Below, one piece after another: positions 35,091 to 43,875 of a stretch of DNA of 64,000 bases. The translations under genes and the position numbers were made by a program. Under the pieces are notes generated by a model. It saw only the letters and a list, made by a program, of their open reading frames with translations, did not search any database and was not told where the DNA came from. Position 1 is the first letter of the stretch. Every line of letters starts with the position of its first letter. Source of the stretch: CAUJIW01 sp963205175 (GTDB lineage: Bacteria; Pseudomonadota; Alphaproteobacteria; Sphingomonadales; Sphingomonadaceae); assembly GCA_041060555.1 (NCBI GenBank), contig JBEUDS010000008.1; one strand, given 5' to 3'.

Positions 35091-35492
35091 TCAACAACTG
35101 TTACGCCGCCAGACCACATACCAGCCGTCACCAGTGGCGGCACGGGCGGCGTCCAGGGCGGTCACGTCGCGGGTCTCCAGCGTTTCGATGAGCGCCAGCA
35201 GATCGCGCCCGCCCGCCATCCCCGACGGCACCACCAGCCGCTGACGGCCGCCGATGACATAGATATGCATCCCATCCATCGACGACCGGCCGTCACTGGT
35301 GCGCAGCGCGATCTGGTCGATGTCGTCCCAGGCCAGAGCCTCCTCGCCGCGTTCGGGCCAGGCCAGCACCAGATGGGTGTCGGTGAACACCAGCATCGGC
35401 TGCGACGGACCGCCCCCCGCGTCAGGTCGCGCTGGCGCACGCCGGCCAAACCAGCCGCGCACGCGGGACCAGAAGGCGGGACGCTCAGGCAT
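35091..35492 (-). CDS. Hypothetical protein, possible bacterial PH-like domain
   Basis: This 133-residue protein has a basic N-terminal segment (SRVRGWFGRRAPARP) then a compact beta-rich domain (PMLVFTDTHLVLAW, LAWDDIDQIALRTS, MHIYVIGG) and a final helix (GGRDLLALIETLETRD), a layout like a bacterial PH domain. No membrane helix is evident. The start overlaps the end of the DMT transporter gene by 8 bases, so the two are coupled. Function unknown. Confidence 0.65.
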   Translation of the reverse strand: MPERPAFWSRVRGWFGRRAPARPDAGGGPSQPMLVFTDTHLVLAWPERGEEALAWDDIDQIALRTSDGRSSMDGMHIYVIGGRQRLVVPSGMAGGRDLLALIETLETRDVTALDAARAATGDGWYVVWRRNSC

Positions 35493-36393
35493 CGCGCGGA
35501 CTGCTCGCCGGTTTGACGACACGGGCGGCAACCGCCTCGCGGTGCGCCAGATAGATGGTGACGATGAGAATGAGGCTGCCGCCCAGCAGCGTATATCCGT
35601 CAATCGGCTCGCCAAACGCCAGCGCGCCGATCAGCACCACCGTGCCAAAGCGGACGAAATCATAAGGCAGCACGGCGGTCGCCTCGGCATGTTGAAACGC
35701 GCGAACCAGAGTCGACTGGCCAAGGGTGGCAAGACTGGCGATCAATAGCAGGATGCCAAGCTCCGGCACTGTCGGCCACCGCCAGAATGGCAGGGCGGCC
35801 AGCAGCGATGGCGGCAACATCAGCAGGAAGGAAAAGGCCACCACCGAACGCGGACTTTCCGTGCGGGTCAGTTCCTTGATGGCGACGATCGAGAAGGCAG
35901 TGGCGATGGCCGCCACCATCGCCGCGAGGATACCGGGCGTCATCGGCAACTGGCCCGGACGCACCACGACCAGCATGCCGACAAAGCCGATGACCAGCGC
36001 GGTTGTCCGCCGCCAGCGCAACCGCTCGCCAAGAAACAGGGCGGCCCCCAGGGTGGCGATGAGCGGCGTGGTATTGCTGATCGCCATCGCGGTGGCCAGC
36101 GGCGCATGGGATATCGCGTAAAAGGTGGCGAAGGTCGCCACCACGCCCGACGTCGCCCGGCGGACATGCGTCCCCAGCCGCGCCGTCTTGAGCATGGCGC
36201 CGCGACCCGACACCAGCATCGGCATGATCAGCAACGAACCCAGCAGGTTGCGATAGAACACGATGATGAACGGATTGAGCGTCTCGCTGGCCCAGCGGAT
36301 CGCCCCCCACATGCTGGCGAACGCCAGACAGGACACCACCATGTAGGCGGGGCCGCGCGCATGAGCCGGCAATCGGGCGAACAGGGCATCCAC
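35485..36393 (-). CDS. EamA/DMT-superfamily transporter
   Basis: This 302-residue inner-membrane protein has ten hydrophobic helices in two EamA repeats (first about 15-145, with NPFIIVFYRNLLG; second about 155-285, with PYDFVRFGTVVLIGALAFGEP). The family exports or imports metabolites such as amino acids, nucleosides or S-adenosylmethionine. The substrate is not predictable here. Coupled to the small PH-like gene downstream. Confidence 0.88.
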   Translation of the reverse strand: MDALFARLPAHARGPAYMVVSCLAFASMWGAIRWASETLNPFIIVFYRNLLGSLLIMPMLVSGRGAMLKTARLGTHVRRATSGVVATFATFYAISHAPLATAMAISNTTPLIATLGAALFLGERLRWRRTTALVIGFVGMLVVVRPGQLPMTPGILAAMVAAIATAFSIVAIKELTRTESPRSVVAFSFLLMLPPSLLAALPFWRWPTVPELGILLLIASLATLGQSTLVRAFQHAEATAVLPYDFVRFGTVVLIGALAFGEPIDGYTLLGGSLILIVTIYLAHREAVAARVVKPASSPRDA

Positions 36394-36420
36394 GCTTTCG
36401 GCTATACGCAGCTCAGCCGG

Positions 36421-36497
36421 CGCGGTCGAGCCCGCGCGTCGTCAGCTTGCGCGGTCGAGCCCGCGCGTCGTCAGCTTGCGCGGTCGAGCCCGCGCGA
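36421..36497. repeat. 29-bp tandem repeat, 2.65 copies, over a gene end
   Basis: The unit at 36421-36449 is repeated exactly at 36450-36478 and then partly at 36479-36497. It covers the last codons and stop of the YhhN gene and extends past it, so each unit carries the codons for RGLDRA plus a stop or read-on. No spacers, hence not CRISPR. Confidence 0.9.
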
Positions 36498-37190
36498 GGC
36501 CCCCAGCGCGATCGCCAGCATCGCCAGATAATAGGTCGCCCACACCGCAAGCCCTGGCAGCACCCCGAGCCCCGATGGCAGCAGGCCGAACACACGCAGA
36601 CTGAGAATGGAATCGGAAATGACGAACAGCACCCCACCGACGCCGACAAGCCACGCGTGCAGCCGGCTGCCCATCGCCGTCACCGCCATGGCCGTGAGCA
36701 CCAGCGTATAAACGACCACCGGAATCATCAGGTCGCCGGCGCGTGGCGCCACCAGCACCAGGCCGACGACGGCCAGCGTCAGCACCAGCACCAGCAGGCC
36801 GCGACGCCAGCCGGCCAGCGGCTGGCCGCGATGGCGCCGGAACAGCGCGATGAGAAACAGGTGACCGACGAGGAAACTGCCCAGCCCCGCCGCCAACCCC
36901 GGCACCACCACCAGCAGTACGTCGCCGCCGGTGCACAAGGCGAGCCCCAGCACCAGCAGCAGGCGATCAAGGCGCGCGCGCGCCGATGACACAAGGCCCA
37001 GCAGCGCGAACAGGGTCAGCAGGCCGACGCCACTGCCCTTTATCCAGGCTTGGGCCGGAATGTGACCGGCGGGAATGAACAGCAGGTAGGCCAGCCCACC
37101 GAGGACGGAGGCCAGCAGCACACCGCGCTGGAGCAGCGGCACATCCCGCACGGCGGCGACGGGTGGCGCGGGGGGTGAAGACACGCTCAT
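36471..37190 (-). CDS. YhhN-family membrane protein (lysoplasmalogenase-like)
   Basis: This 239-residue integral membrane protein has about eight hydrophobic helices. Family traits include GDVLLVV (Asp near residue 84) and the ISDSILS segment (Asp near 188) that match catalytic Asp positions of the TMEM86/YhhN lysoplasmalogenases, which hydrolyse vinyl-ether lysolipids. The end ...RGLDRAS lies in a tandem repeat. Located just after dnaA (17 bases), read with it. Confidence 0.85.
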   Translation of the reverse strand: MSVSSPPAPPVAAVRDVPLLQRGVLLASVLGGLAYLLFIPAGHIPAQAWIKGSGVGLLTLFALLGLVSSARARLDRLLLVLGLALCTGGDVLLVVVPGLAAGLGSFLVGHLFLIALFRRHRGQPLAGWRRGLLVLVLTLAVVGLVLVAPRAGDLMIPVVVYTLVLTAMAVTAMGSRLHAWLVGVGGVLFVISDSILSLRVFGLLPSGLGVLPGLAVWATYYLAMLAIALGASRGLDRAS

Positions 37191-37207
37191 GCCCTGCCCC
37201 CGATGCT

Positions 37208-38581
37208 TCAGCCGTCGATCAGCCGCGACAGCCGGTCGATGTCGGCCTCCAGCTCGCTGTCGGTCGACTTCAGTTCCTCGATGCGCTTGACCGCGTGCAT
37301 CACCGTGGTGTGGTCGCGGCCACCGAACTTGCGGCCGATCTCCGGCAGCGAGCGCGGCGTGTAGCGCTTGGCGAGATACATGGCGACCTGACGCGGCCGG
37401 GCGATGTCGCGGGCCCGCCGGGCCGACAGCAGATCGGCCAGCTTCAGCTTGTAATAATCCGCCACCTTGCGCTGGATGTCGTCGATGGTGATCTTGCGGT
37501 CGTTGGCGCGCAGCACATCGGCCAGCACCTGACGGGCGAAGTCCAGCGTGATCGGGTGGCCGATCAGCGAGGCGTGCGCCGCCACGCGATTGAGCGCGCC
37601 TTCCAGCTCGCGGACGTTGGAGGTGATTCGCCGCGCCAGGAAATCCAGCACGTCGGCCGGCATGGTGACACCCGGCATCGCCTCCGACTTGGCATGCAGG
37701 ATGTTCAGCCGCAGCTCGTAGTCGGTCGGGTTGATGTCGGCGACCAGACCCCACTGCAGGCGCGAGCGCACCCGCTCCTCGATGCCTTCCAGATCATAGG
37801 GGCTGCGGTCGGCGGAGATCACCAGCCGCTTGCCGTCCTCGATCAGCGCATTCATGGTGTGGAAGAACTCTTCCTGGGTCGATTCCTTGCCGGCGATGAA
37901 CTGCACGTCGTCGATCATCAGCACGTCGACGCTGCGAAACCGCTGCTTGAAGGAGATGGTGTCCTTGTGGCGCAGCGCCGCCAGGAAGGCGACCATGAAT
38001 TTTTCCGCCGACAGATAGACGACCTTGGCGTCCGCCTTGGCCTGACGCACCGCCCAGCCAATGGCGTGCATCAGGTGGGTCTTGCCGAGCCCGACACCAC
38101 CGTGGAGGAAAAGCGGATTGAAATTGAGCGGCCCGCCCTCGGCCATGCGGCGGGCGGCGTTGTAGGCGAACTCGTTGGACTTGCCGACAACGAAGCGATC
38201 AAAGGTGAAGCGTTCCTCAAGGCGCGCGCCCAGTTCGGCGTCATCGCCGGTGTCGATGGCCGGGGTAGAGGGGACAACCGTGAGCAACGGCGCCGACTCG
38301 GCGCGCGCGGCCTGGGTGACGATCAGGCGCAGCGACCGCACGCCCGGGGCATGACATGCCCACAACGCGCGCAGGCGTTCGGCGAAGTGATTCTTCACCC
38401 AGTCACACATGAAGTGGGTAGGCAGACCGAGCACCACCTCGTCGCCATCCACGCGCACCAGCGACAGCGGCTTGAGCCAGCTCTCGAACGTCCGCTCGCC
38501 GAACTCCGCCCGCAGCACGCTGCGAATCGTCTGCCACGGGTCAGTGATCGGTGCCGCCGGCGCTCGCATTTCCCCAGTCAT
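37208..38581 (-). CDS. dnaA: Chromosomal replication initiator DnaA
   Basis: This 457-residue protein has domain I (residues about 14-90), the AAA+ domain III with Walker A GGVGLGKTHLMHAIG (about residue 168) and Walker B VLMIDDVQFI, and the C-terminal DNA-binding domain IV with the DnaA signature GRDHTTVMHAVKRIEEL. It binds DnaA boxes in oriC, opens the DNA and loads helicase. No DnaA-box cluster is visible at its upstream region, so oriC is probably elsewhere, as in many Alphaproteobacteria. Confidence 0.98.
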   Translation of the reverse strand: MTGEMRAPAAPITDPWQTIRSVLRAEFGERTFESWLKPLSLVRVDGDEVVLGLPTHFMCDWVKNHFAERLRALWACHAPGVRSLRLIVTQAARAESAPLLTVVPSTPAIDTGDDAELGARLEERFTFDRFVVGKSNEFAYNAARRMAEGGPLNFNPLFLHGGVGLGKTHLMHAIGWAVRQAKADAKVVYLSAEKFMVAFLAALRHKDTISFKQRFRSVDVLMIDDVQFIAGKESTQEEFFHTMNALIEDGKRLVISADRSPYDLEGIEERVRSRLQWGLVADINPTDYELRLNILHAKSEAMPGVTMPADVLDFLARRITSNVRELEGALNRVAAHASLIGHPITLDFARQVLADVLRANDRKITIDDIQRKVADYYKLKLADLLSARRARDIARPRQVAMYLAKRYTPRSLPEIGRKFGGRDHTTVMHAVKRIEELKSTDSELEADIDRLSRLIDG

Positions 38582-39056
38582 TCAGCCCCTCACACAGCAG
38601 TCTTCAAGCGGTCTGGGCGATCAGCCGCGCCGCCCCTGCGCGATCCGCCGCCGTAACGCCGACCAAATGCCCGGTGACCCCTCCGAAGCGGGATCGCTAC
38701 AGCCAATTCGTCACGTGAAAATCTGTCCCAAGTGCCGGAGACAACGGCGGTCAGAATCTCAACTCAATCCTGACCGACACCAAGGAGGTGTCGCCCGATT
38801 AACGTAAAATACAGTCGAAAGCGTCGCCGTTTTCATCTTTTTCTGTAACTTTACGAAGATGGACTGAATGAAATCTTGAGTGTCCGGGAGTCTAGCCAGC
38901 GGACTGGTGGTGAACAAGGCCAAGGATTACTCGCGTCGGCAAATAAATTGATTGACACTCACCACGGCGGAGCGGCCGCCAGACGCCTAAGATGATGATT
39001 TTTTTGCAGACCCGTGACAGGTCGATTCGCGCCCCGTCAGGGCGGGGCGGAGGCAT
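38582..39056. other. Gene-free region upstream of dnaA
   Basis: A 475-base region between dnaA and the rpsT terminator holding the dnaA promoter. It includes AT-richer stretches around 38790-38870 and 38935-38960. I found no TTATCCACA-type DnaA boxes and no protein gene. Confidence 0.6.
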
Positions 39057-39091
39057 GCAAAAGGCCCCGCTTCCAACGAAAACGGGGCCTT
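39057..39091 (-). terminator. Terminator of rpsT
   Basis: AAGGCCCCG / CGGGGCCTT stem (9 bp) with a 13-base loop, followed on the minus strand by TTTTGC, 35 bases past the rpsT stop. Confidence 0.85.
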
Positions 39092-39125
39092 GGTCCCGGC
39101 CGGCACGCCAGCCTGGCGCGCGTCC

Positions 39126-39389
39126 TTACGCCAGCGCGCGCAGGCGGGCGGTCAGGCGGGAAATCTTGCGGGCGACGGTGTTCTTGTGCAGCACGCCCTT
39201 GCTGACGCCACGCTGCAGTTCCGGCGTCGCCGCCTTCAGCGCCGACTCGGCAACATCCTTCTGACCCGCGGCGAGAGCGGACTCGACCTTCTTCACGAAG
39301 GTACGGATGCGGCTGACGCGCGCCTTGTTGATGTCGGCGCGACGGTCGTTGCGGCGGATGCGCTTGCGCGCCTGCGGAGAGTTGGCCAT
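39126..39389 (-). CDS. rpsT: 30S ribosomal protein S20
   Basis: An 87-residue basic helical protein (MANSPQARKRIRRNDRR...) that binds 16S rRNA helices in the 30S body. Typical length. The ATG at 39389 lies ten codons inside a longer frame. Single-gene unit between its own promoter and terminator; the position next to dnaA is usual for Alphaproteobacteria. Confidence 0.98.
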   Translation of the reverse strand: MANSPQARKRIRRNDRRADINKARVSRIRTFVKKVESALAAGQKDVAESALKAATPELQRGVSKGVLHKNTVARKISRLTARLRALA

Positions 39390-39443
39390 GTTCGGTCCTT
39401 GAAGCCAATAATAACCCACGGCGCCGGACAGAGCCCGACGCGA

Positions 39444-39480
39444 GAGCGCGGCTTATGGCAGAAGCCGCGCTCCCGGTCAA
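39444..39480 (-). promoter_or_regulatory. rpsT promoter with overlapping hairpin
   Basis: On the minus strand TTGACC (39475-39480), a 17-base spacer and CATAAG (39452-39457) form a good sigma-70 promoter. A perfect 11-bp hairpin (arms GAGCGCGGCTT/AAGCCGCGCTC, 39444-39472) overlaps the spacer and -10 and may end echA transcription. Confidence 0.6.
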
Positions 39481-39486
39481 CTGATG

Positions 39487-40263
39487 TCAGCGGTTCTTGA
39501 AGTTCGCCGGCCGCTTCTCGATGAAGGCGGCCATGCCTTCCTTCTGGTCCTCGGTGCCGAACATCCCGTGGAACAGCCGGCGCTCGAAGCGCACGCCTTC
39601 GGCCAGCGTCGTCTCGTAGGAGCGATTGACCGCCTCCTTGACCGCCAGCACGGTGGGCCGCGAATAGGCGGCGATCTCGGCGGCGACCTTCAGTGTTTCC
39701 TCCACCAGCGTTTCGACGGGGAACTTGCGCGAGGCCAGGCCGCAGGCCACCGCCTCGTCGGCGTCGATCATCCGGCCGGTCAGGTTCATGTCCATCGCCT
39801 TGGCCTTGCCGATGAACCGGGTCAGCCGCTGGGTGCCGCCGGCGCCCGGGGTGACGCCGAGCTTGATCTCCGGCTGGGCGAACTTCGCCTTCTCGCCGAC
39901 GAACATCATGTCGCACATCATGGCGAACTCGCAGCCGCCGCCCAGCGCATAGCCGTTCACTGCCGCGATCACCGGCTTGCGGGTGCGGGTGAGCTGCTCC
40001 CACGTGGCGGTGATGAAGTCCTCCAGATAGACGTCGGAGAAGTTCTTGGTCGCCATCTCCTTGATGTCGGCACCGGCCGCGAAGGCCTTTTCCGAGCCGG
40101 TGAGCACGATGCAGCCGATGGCATCGTCGGCATCCAGCGCCTTGAGCGCCTCGGTCAGTTCGGACGTCAGCTCGAATGACAGCGCGTTGAGCGCCTCGGG
40201 GCGGTTCATGCGGATCAGGCCCACCGCGCCATGGGTCTCGACGATCAGGGTGTTGTAGCTCAT
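39487..40263 (-). CDS. Enoyl-CoA hydratase, short-chain (crotonase type)
   Basis: This 258-residue classic enoyl-CoA hydratase adds water to trans-2-enoyl-CoA in fatty-acid oxidation. Oxyanion motif FAAGADIKEM, catalytic Glu112 (GGGCEFAMMCD) and Glu132 (QPEIKLGVTPGAGGTQ) are all intact, unlike the altered crotonase at 7899. The last residues PANFKNR are typical for the alphaproteobacterial echA beside rpsT. It is read leftward, 96 bases before rpsT. Confidence 0.95.
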   Translation of the reverse strand: MSYNTLIVETHGAVGLIRMNRPEALNALSFELTSELTEALKALDADDAIGCIVLTGSEKAFAAGADIKEMATKNFSDVYLEDFITATWEQLTRTRKPVIAAVNGYALGGGCEFAMMCDMMFVGEKAKFAQPEIKLGVTPGAGGTQRLTRFIGKAKAMDMNLTGRMIDADEAVACGLASRKFPVETLVEETLKVAAEIAAYSRPTVLAVKEAVNRSYETTLAEGVRFERRLFHGMFGTEDQKEGMAAFIEKRPANFKNR

Positions 40264-40302
40264 TGGGTCCTCCTTTGAATCTGGCCTTGAATCCGATGGT
40301 TC

Positions 40303-40668
40303 TTAATGGCGGGGCTCATCCGGCTCCAGCAGCAGCCGGACCCGGGTCACCCCCGCCTTGTGGGCAAAATCAACGATCAGCCGGTCGCTGCCGCGCACAT
40401 AGACCTGGCGATCCGCCATCCGGCCGCCATCGGCGCGCGTCCAGCCCAGCCCCGGCAGCGCACTGGCGTAATAGTCCATCGCCGCCTGCATCGGCACCTG
40501 TCCTTCCAGCAAGGTCTCGACGATTCGCCCCTCGGCCTTGTCGAAGCTCATGCGGGCATCGGCCTGCTCGGCGAGTCCCGGCATCAGCGGCAGGTCGAAC
40601 TCGTCGATCAGCGGCGCCGCCGCCAGCAGCCACAGGCACAGCAGATACTTCCTCATGGTCGGCCTCAT
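40303..40668 (-). CDS. Conserved small exported protein downstream of mutM
   Basis: A 121-residue protein with a signal-peptide-like start (RKYLLCLWLLAAAPLI) and a mature domain with EGQVPMQAAMDYYASALPGLGW and IVDFAHKAGVTRVRLLLEP. The start overlaps the mutM stop (ATGA), indicating coupling; an ATG 12 bases further in is also possible. I recognise it only as an uncharacterised protein that occurs with mutM; no function is assigned. Confidence 0.7.
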   Translation of the reverse strand: MRPTMRKYLLCLWLLAAAPLIDEFDLPLMPGLAEQADARMSFDKAEGRIVETLLEGQVPMQAAMDYYASALPGLGWTRADGGRMADRQVYVRGSDRLIVDFAHKAGVTRVRLLLEPDEPRH

Positions 40669-41483
40669 GCTTTCTGGCAGACGGGACAGTAGAAGGTCGA
40701 GCGACCCGCCTGCACCATCCGGCGCACCGGCGTGGCACAGACCGGACACGGCGCGCCCTCTCGCCCATAAACCCGCCACTGGTGCTGGAAATAGCCAAGT
40801 TCACCATTCACTTGTGCATAATCGCGCAACGACGAGCCGCCCGAGGCAATGGCGCGCGCCAGCACGTCGCGAATCGCCCTCACCAGCTTGTCGATCCGCG
40901 GCCGTGTCAGGCTGCCGGCCAGCCGGGTCGGGCTGATGCCGGCCTGGTGCAACGCCTCGCAGACATAGATGTTGCCCAACCCCGCCACCACTGTCTGGTC
41001 GAGCAGCGCCGCCTTGATCGGGCTGCGGCGATCCTTCAGCGCGGCGGCCAGCGTCGCGGCGTTGAAGCCGTTGCCCAGCGGCTCCGGCCCCAGATGCGCG
41101 AACAGCGGGTGCGCCTCCAGCGCGTCCTCGCGGGCGATGTCCAGACTGCCGAAGCGGCGTGGGTCGTTGAAGGCCAGCCGGTGGCCGTCGTCGGTGACGA
41201 TCAGCACATGGTCGTGCTTTTCGTCCCCGTCCGGATCGAGGCGGATACGGCCGGACATGCCGAGGTGGAGAATGGCCACGTCACCGCGGTCGGTGTGGAC
41301 GAGGCCGTATTTGGCCCGCCGGTCGACATGGGTGACCCGCGCGCCGGTGAGTCGCGCCGGCAGGTCGGCGGGGATCGGCCGGCGCAGATCCGGGCGGCGC
41401 AGCTCGACGCGGGCGATGCGTCGCCCTTCCAGCACGCCGGCCATGCCACGGCAGACGGTTTCGACCTCGGGCAGTTCAGGCAT
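40665..41483 (-). CDS. mutM: Formamidopyrimidine-DNA glycosylase
   Basis: This 272-residue base-excision repair enzyme removes 8-oxoguanine and Fapy lesions. It begins MPELPEVETV, with Pro2 as Schiff-base nucleophile and Glu3 after Met removal, has LNNIYV-type VVAGLGNIYVCEALH, the helix-two-turn-helix, and a zinc finger of two CPVC pairs (CPVCATPVRR ... FYCPVCQ) at the C-terminus. Divergent from ubiE across 126 bases. Confidence 0.98.
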   Translation of the reverse strand: MPELPEVETVCRGMAGVLEGRRIARVELRRPDLRRPIPADLPARLTGARVTHVDRRAKYGLVHTDRGDVAILHLGMSGRIRLDPDGDEKHDHVLIVTDDGHRLAFNDPRRFGSLDIAREDALEAHPLFAHLGPEPLGNGFNAATLAAALKDRRSPIKAALLDQTVVAGLGNIYVCEALHQAGISPTRLAGSLTRPRIDKLVRAIRDVLARAIASGGSSLRDYAQVNGELGYFQHQWRVYGREGAPCPVCATPVRRMVQAGRSTFYCPVCQKA

Positions 41484-41609
41484 GATCCCTCGCGCATCCG
41501 GACACTGCGGCAATGGCGTGGAATTGCGTGCTTCGCAAGCCTCCTCTAGAGAAGGCGCTTTATCGGACGCGCGGTCGCGGCATACCGGGCGCAAAAGGGC
41601 GGGCGGCAG

Positions 41610-42341
41610 ATGAACGACAAGGTTTCCTACGGCTACCAGTGGGTCGACCCCGAAGAGAAGACCGCGCGGGTCGGCTCGGTGTTCCGCCGCGTCGCCAGCC
41701 GCTACGACCTGATGAACGACCTGATGTCGGGCGGTCTGCACCGGCTGTGGAAGGATCATTTCGTCGCCAAGGTGCGCCCGCGCGCCGGCGAGCATATTCT
41801 CGACATGGCCGGCGGCACCGGCGACATCGCCTTCCGCATGGCCGCGCGCGGGGCCCAGGTGACGGTCGCCGACATCAACCCCGCCATGCTGGAGGTCGGC
41901 CGCAAGCGCGCCGAGGAACGCCACATCGCCGGACTGGAATGGCAGGAGCAGAACGCCGAGACGCTGAGCTTCGCCGACGCGCGGTTCAACGCCTATACGA
42001 TCGCCTTCGGCATCCGCAACGTCACCGACATTCCGGCAGCCCTGCGCGAGGCGCATCGGGTGCTCAAGGTGGGCGGGCGCTTCTACTGCCTGGAATTCAG
42101 CCACGTCGAGCTGCCCGGCCTGGCCGACGTCTATGAATGGTATTCGATGAAGGTGGTGCCCCGGCTGGGCGAGATCGTCGCGCGCGACCGCGAGGCCTAC
42201 CAGTATCTGGTGGAGAGTATCCGCCGCTTCCCGCCCGCGCCGCGTTTCGCGCAGATGATTCGCGAGGCCGGCTTCGCCAATGTGCGCCACGAGCTGCTGC
42301 TGGGCGGCGTGGTCGCCATCCATTCCGGCTGGAAGATCTGA
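41610..42341 (+). CDS. ubiE: Ubiquinone/menaquinone methyltransferase UbiE
   Basis: This 243-residue SAM-dependent C-methyltransferase of ubiquinone synthesis has the UbiE signature YDLMNDLMSGGLHRLWK, the SAM loop LDMAGGTGDIAF and the family segment FGIRNVTDIPAALREAHRVLKVGGRFYCLEFS. It begins a rightward run ubiE-ubiB-coaBC-dut. Confidence 0.98.
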   Translation: MNDKVSYGYQWVDPEEKTARVGSVFRRVASRYDLMNDLMSGGLHRLWKDHFVAKVRPRAGEHILDMAGGTGDIAFRMAARGAQVTVADINPAMLEVGRKRAEERHIAGLEWQEQNAETLSFADARFNAYTIAFGIRNVTDIPAALREAHRVLKVGGRFYCLEFSHVELPGLADVYEWYSMKVVPRLGEIVARDREAYQYLVESIRRFPPAPRFAQMIREAGFANVRHELLLGGVVAIHSGWKI

Positions 42342-42342
42342 C

Positions 42343-43863
42343 TTGGCGAGCACCCTCACCCACCTCTGGCGCATGGCCCGCTGGGGCCGCACACTGGGCC
42401 GGCACGGCGTGCTGCGCCCGTTCGAGGCCGCCACCGACGCGCCGCCGCTGCTGCGGCTGGGCGCCCGGCTGGCCCGGCTGGGCGTCCGCACCCCGGCGAC
42501 GCCGCACTATGCCCACGCCTTCGAGGCGATCGGCCCGGCGGCGATCAAGCTCGGCCAGGCGCTGGCGACCCGGCCGGACCTGATCGGCGTCGAGGGCGCG
42601 CGCGACCTGCAGCGGTTGCAGGACAAGCTGCCGCCCTTCCCCTTCTCCCAGGCCAGGGCCACCATCGAGCGGGAGCTGGGCGGGCCGATCGCGCAGTTCT
42701 TCAGCCACATCGAGCCGACGCCCGTGGGCGCGGCCTCCATCGCCCAGGTGCACAAGGCGGTGACCACCGATGGCCGCACGGTGGCGGTGAAGGTGCTGCG
42801 CCCGGACGTCGAGGCGATGGTGGCGGATGCCATCACCACCTACGCCTGGGCGGCGCGGCTGGGCGAGAAACTGGGCGGCGAGCTGGCCCGGCTGCGGCCG
42901 CGCGTCGTCGTCGAGATGTTCCGCCACTGGATCAACCGCGAGCTCGACCTGCGGCTGGAAGCCGCCAGCGCCGCCGAGCTGGCCGCCCGGATGGACGGCA
43001 TCGCCGACTACCGGGTGCCGACGGTGGACTGGGAACGCACCACCCGGCGGGTGCTGACCATCGACTGGATCGACGGCATTCCGCTCACCGACATCGAGCG
43101 CGTGCGCGCCAGCGGGCATGATTGCGCCAAACTCGCCCGGGTCGCCGTCTCGGTGTTCCTGCGCCAGGCCATCGTCGATGGCTATTTCCACGCCGACTTC
43201 CACCACGGCAACCTGTTCGTCGACGACGCCGGCCGGCTGGCGGTGGTGGATTTCGGCATCATGGGCCGGCTCGACCGGCTGGGCCGGCGCTATCTGGCGG
43301 AAATCCTCTACGGCCTGCTGACCCGCAATTACGCCCGCGTGGCGGAGATCCACTTCGAGGCGGGCTATGTGCCGGCGCATCATTCGGTGGAGGAATTCGC
43401 GACCGCCCTGCGCGCGGTGGGCGACCCCATTCTCGGCAAGCCGGTGAAGGACATTTCGGTCGGCCGGCTGCTGGAGCAGCTGTTCGCCATCACCCGGCTG
43501 TTCGACATGCAGACCCAGCCGCACCTGCTGCTGCTGCAAAAGACGCTGGTGATGGTGGAGGGGCTGGCCGTCACCCTCGATCCCGAGGCCAACATGTGGG
43601 AGATCGCCGAGCCGTTCATCGCCGAGTGGATGCGCGACGAACTCGGCCCCGAGGCGCGGGTCGCCGACTCGCTGATCCGCCTGGTGCGCGACGTGCGCAC
43701 CCTGCCGGACATCGCCCGGCGGCTGATGGCGCGCGTCCCCAACCCCGGCGCGGCCCCGCCGGCGCCGCCGCTGCCGGAAGACCCGGCGCGACCCTTCCCG
43801 TGGTGGCTGCTGACGCTGGCCGGCGGACTTGCCGCCGGGCTGGGCCTCGGCTGGCTTCTTTAG
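42343..43863 (+). CDS. ubiB: Ubiquinone biosynthesis accessory ATPase/kinase UbiB
   Basis: A 506-residue ABC1/ADCK-family protein kinase-like ATPase that supports ubiquinone synthesis. KxGQ motif is IKLGQALATRPD, the Ala-rich loop is VGAASIAQVHKA, the catalytic loop HADFHHGNLF, and metal-binding VDFGIMGRL. The C-terminus has a membrane segment (WWLLTLAGGLAAGLGLGWLL). I start at a TTG at 42343, two bases after the ubiE stop, with GGAAG seven bases upstream; the next ATG (42373) would cut into the conserved HLWRMARW start. Confidence 0.95.
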   Translation: MASTLTHLWRMARWGRTLGRHGVLRPFEAATDAPPLLRLGARLARLGVRTPATPHYAHAFEAIGPAAIKLGQALATRPDLIGVEGARDLQRLQDKLPPFPFSQARATIERELGGPIAQFFSHIEPTPVGAASIAQVHKAVTTDGRTVAVKVLRPDVEAMVADAITTYAWAARLGEKLGGELARLRPRVVVEMFRHWINRELDLRLEAASAAELAARMDGIADYRVPTVDWERTTRRVLTIDWIDGIPLTDIERVRASGHDCAKLARVAVSVFLRQAIVDGYFHADFHHGNLFVDDAGRLAVVDFGIMGRLDRLGRRYLAEILYGLLTRNYARVAEIHFEAGYVPAHHSVEEFATALRAVGDPILGKPVKDISVGRLLEQLFAITRLFDMQTQPHLLLLQKTLVMVEGLAVTLDPEANMWEIAEPFIAEWMRDELGPEARVADSLIRLVRDVRTLPDIARRLMARVPNPGAAPPAPPLPEDPARPFPWWLLTLAGGLAAGLGLGWLL

Positions 43864-43875
43864 GGCGGGCAGGCT

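Noticed and set aside
36421..36497. Possible CRISPR array
   Set aside because: The 29-base units are directly adjacent without spacers and only 2.65 copies exist; no cas gene is present.
38582..39056. Chromosomal origin beside dnaA
   Set aside because: No cluster of DnaA boxes could be found by eye, and in many Alphaproteobacteria oriC is not next to dnaA.
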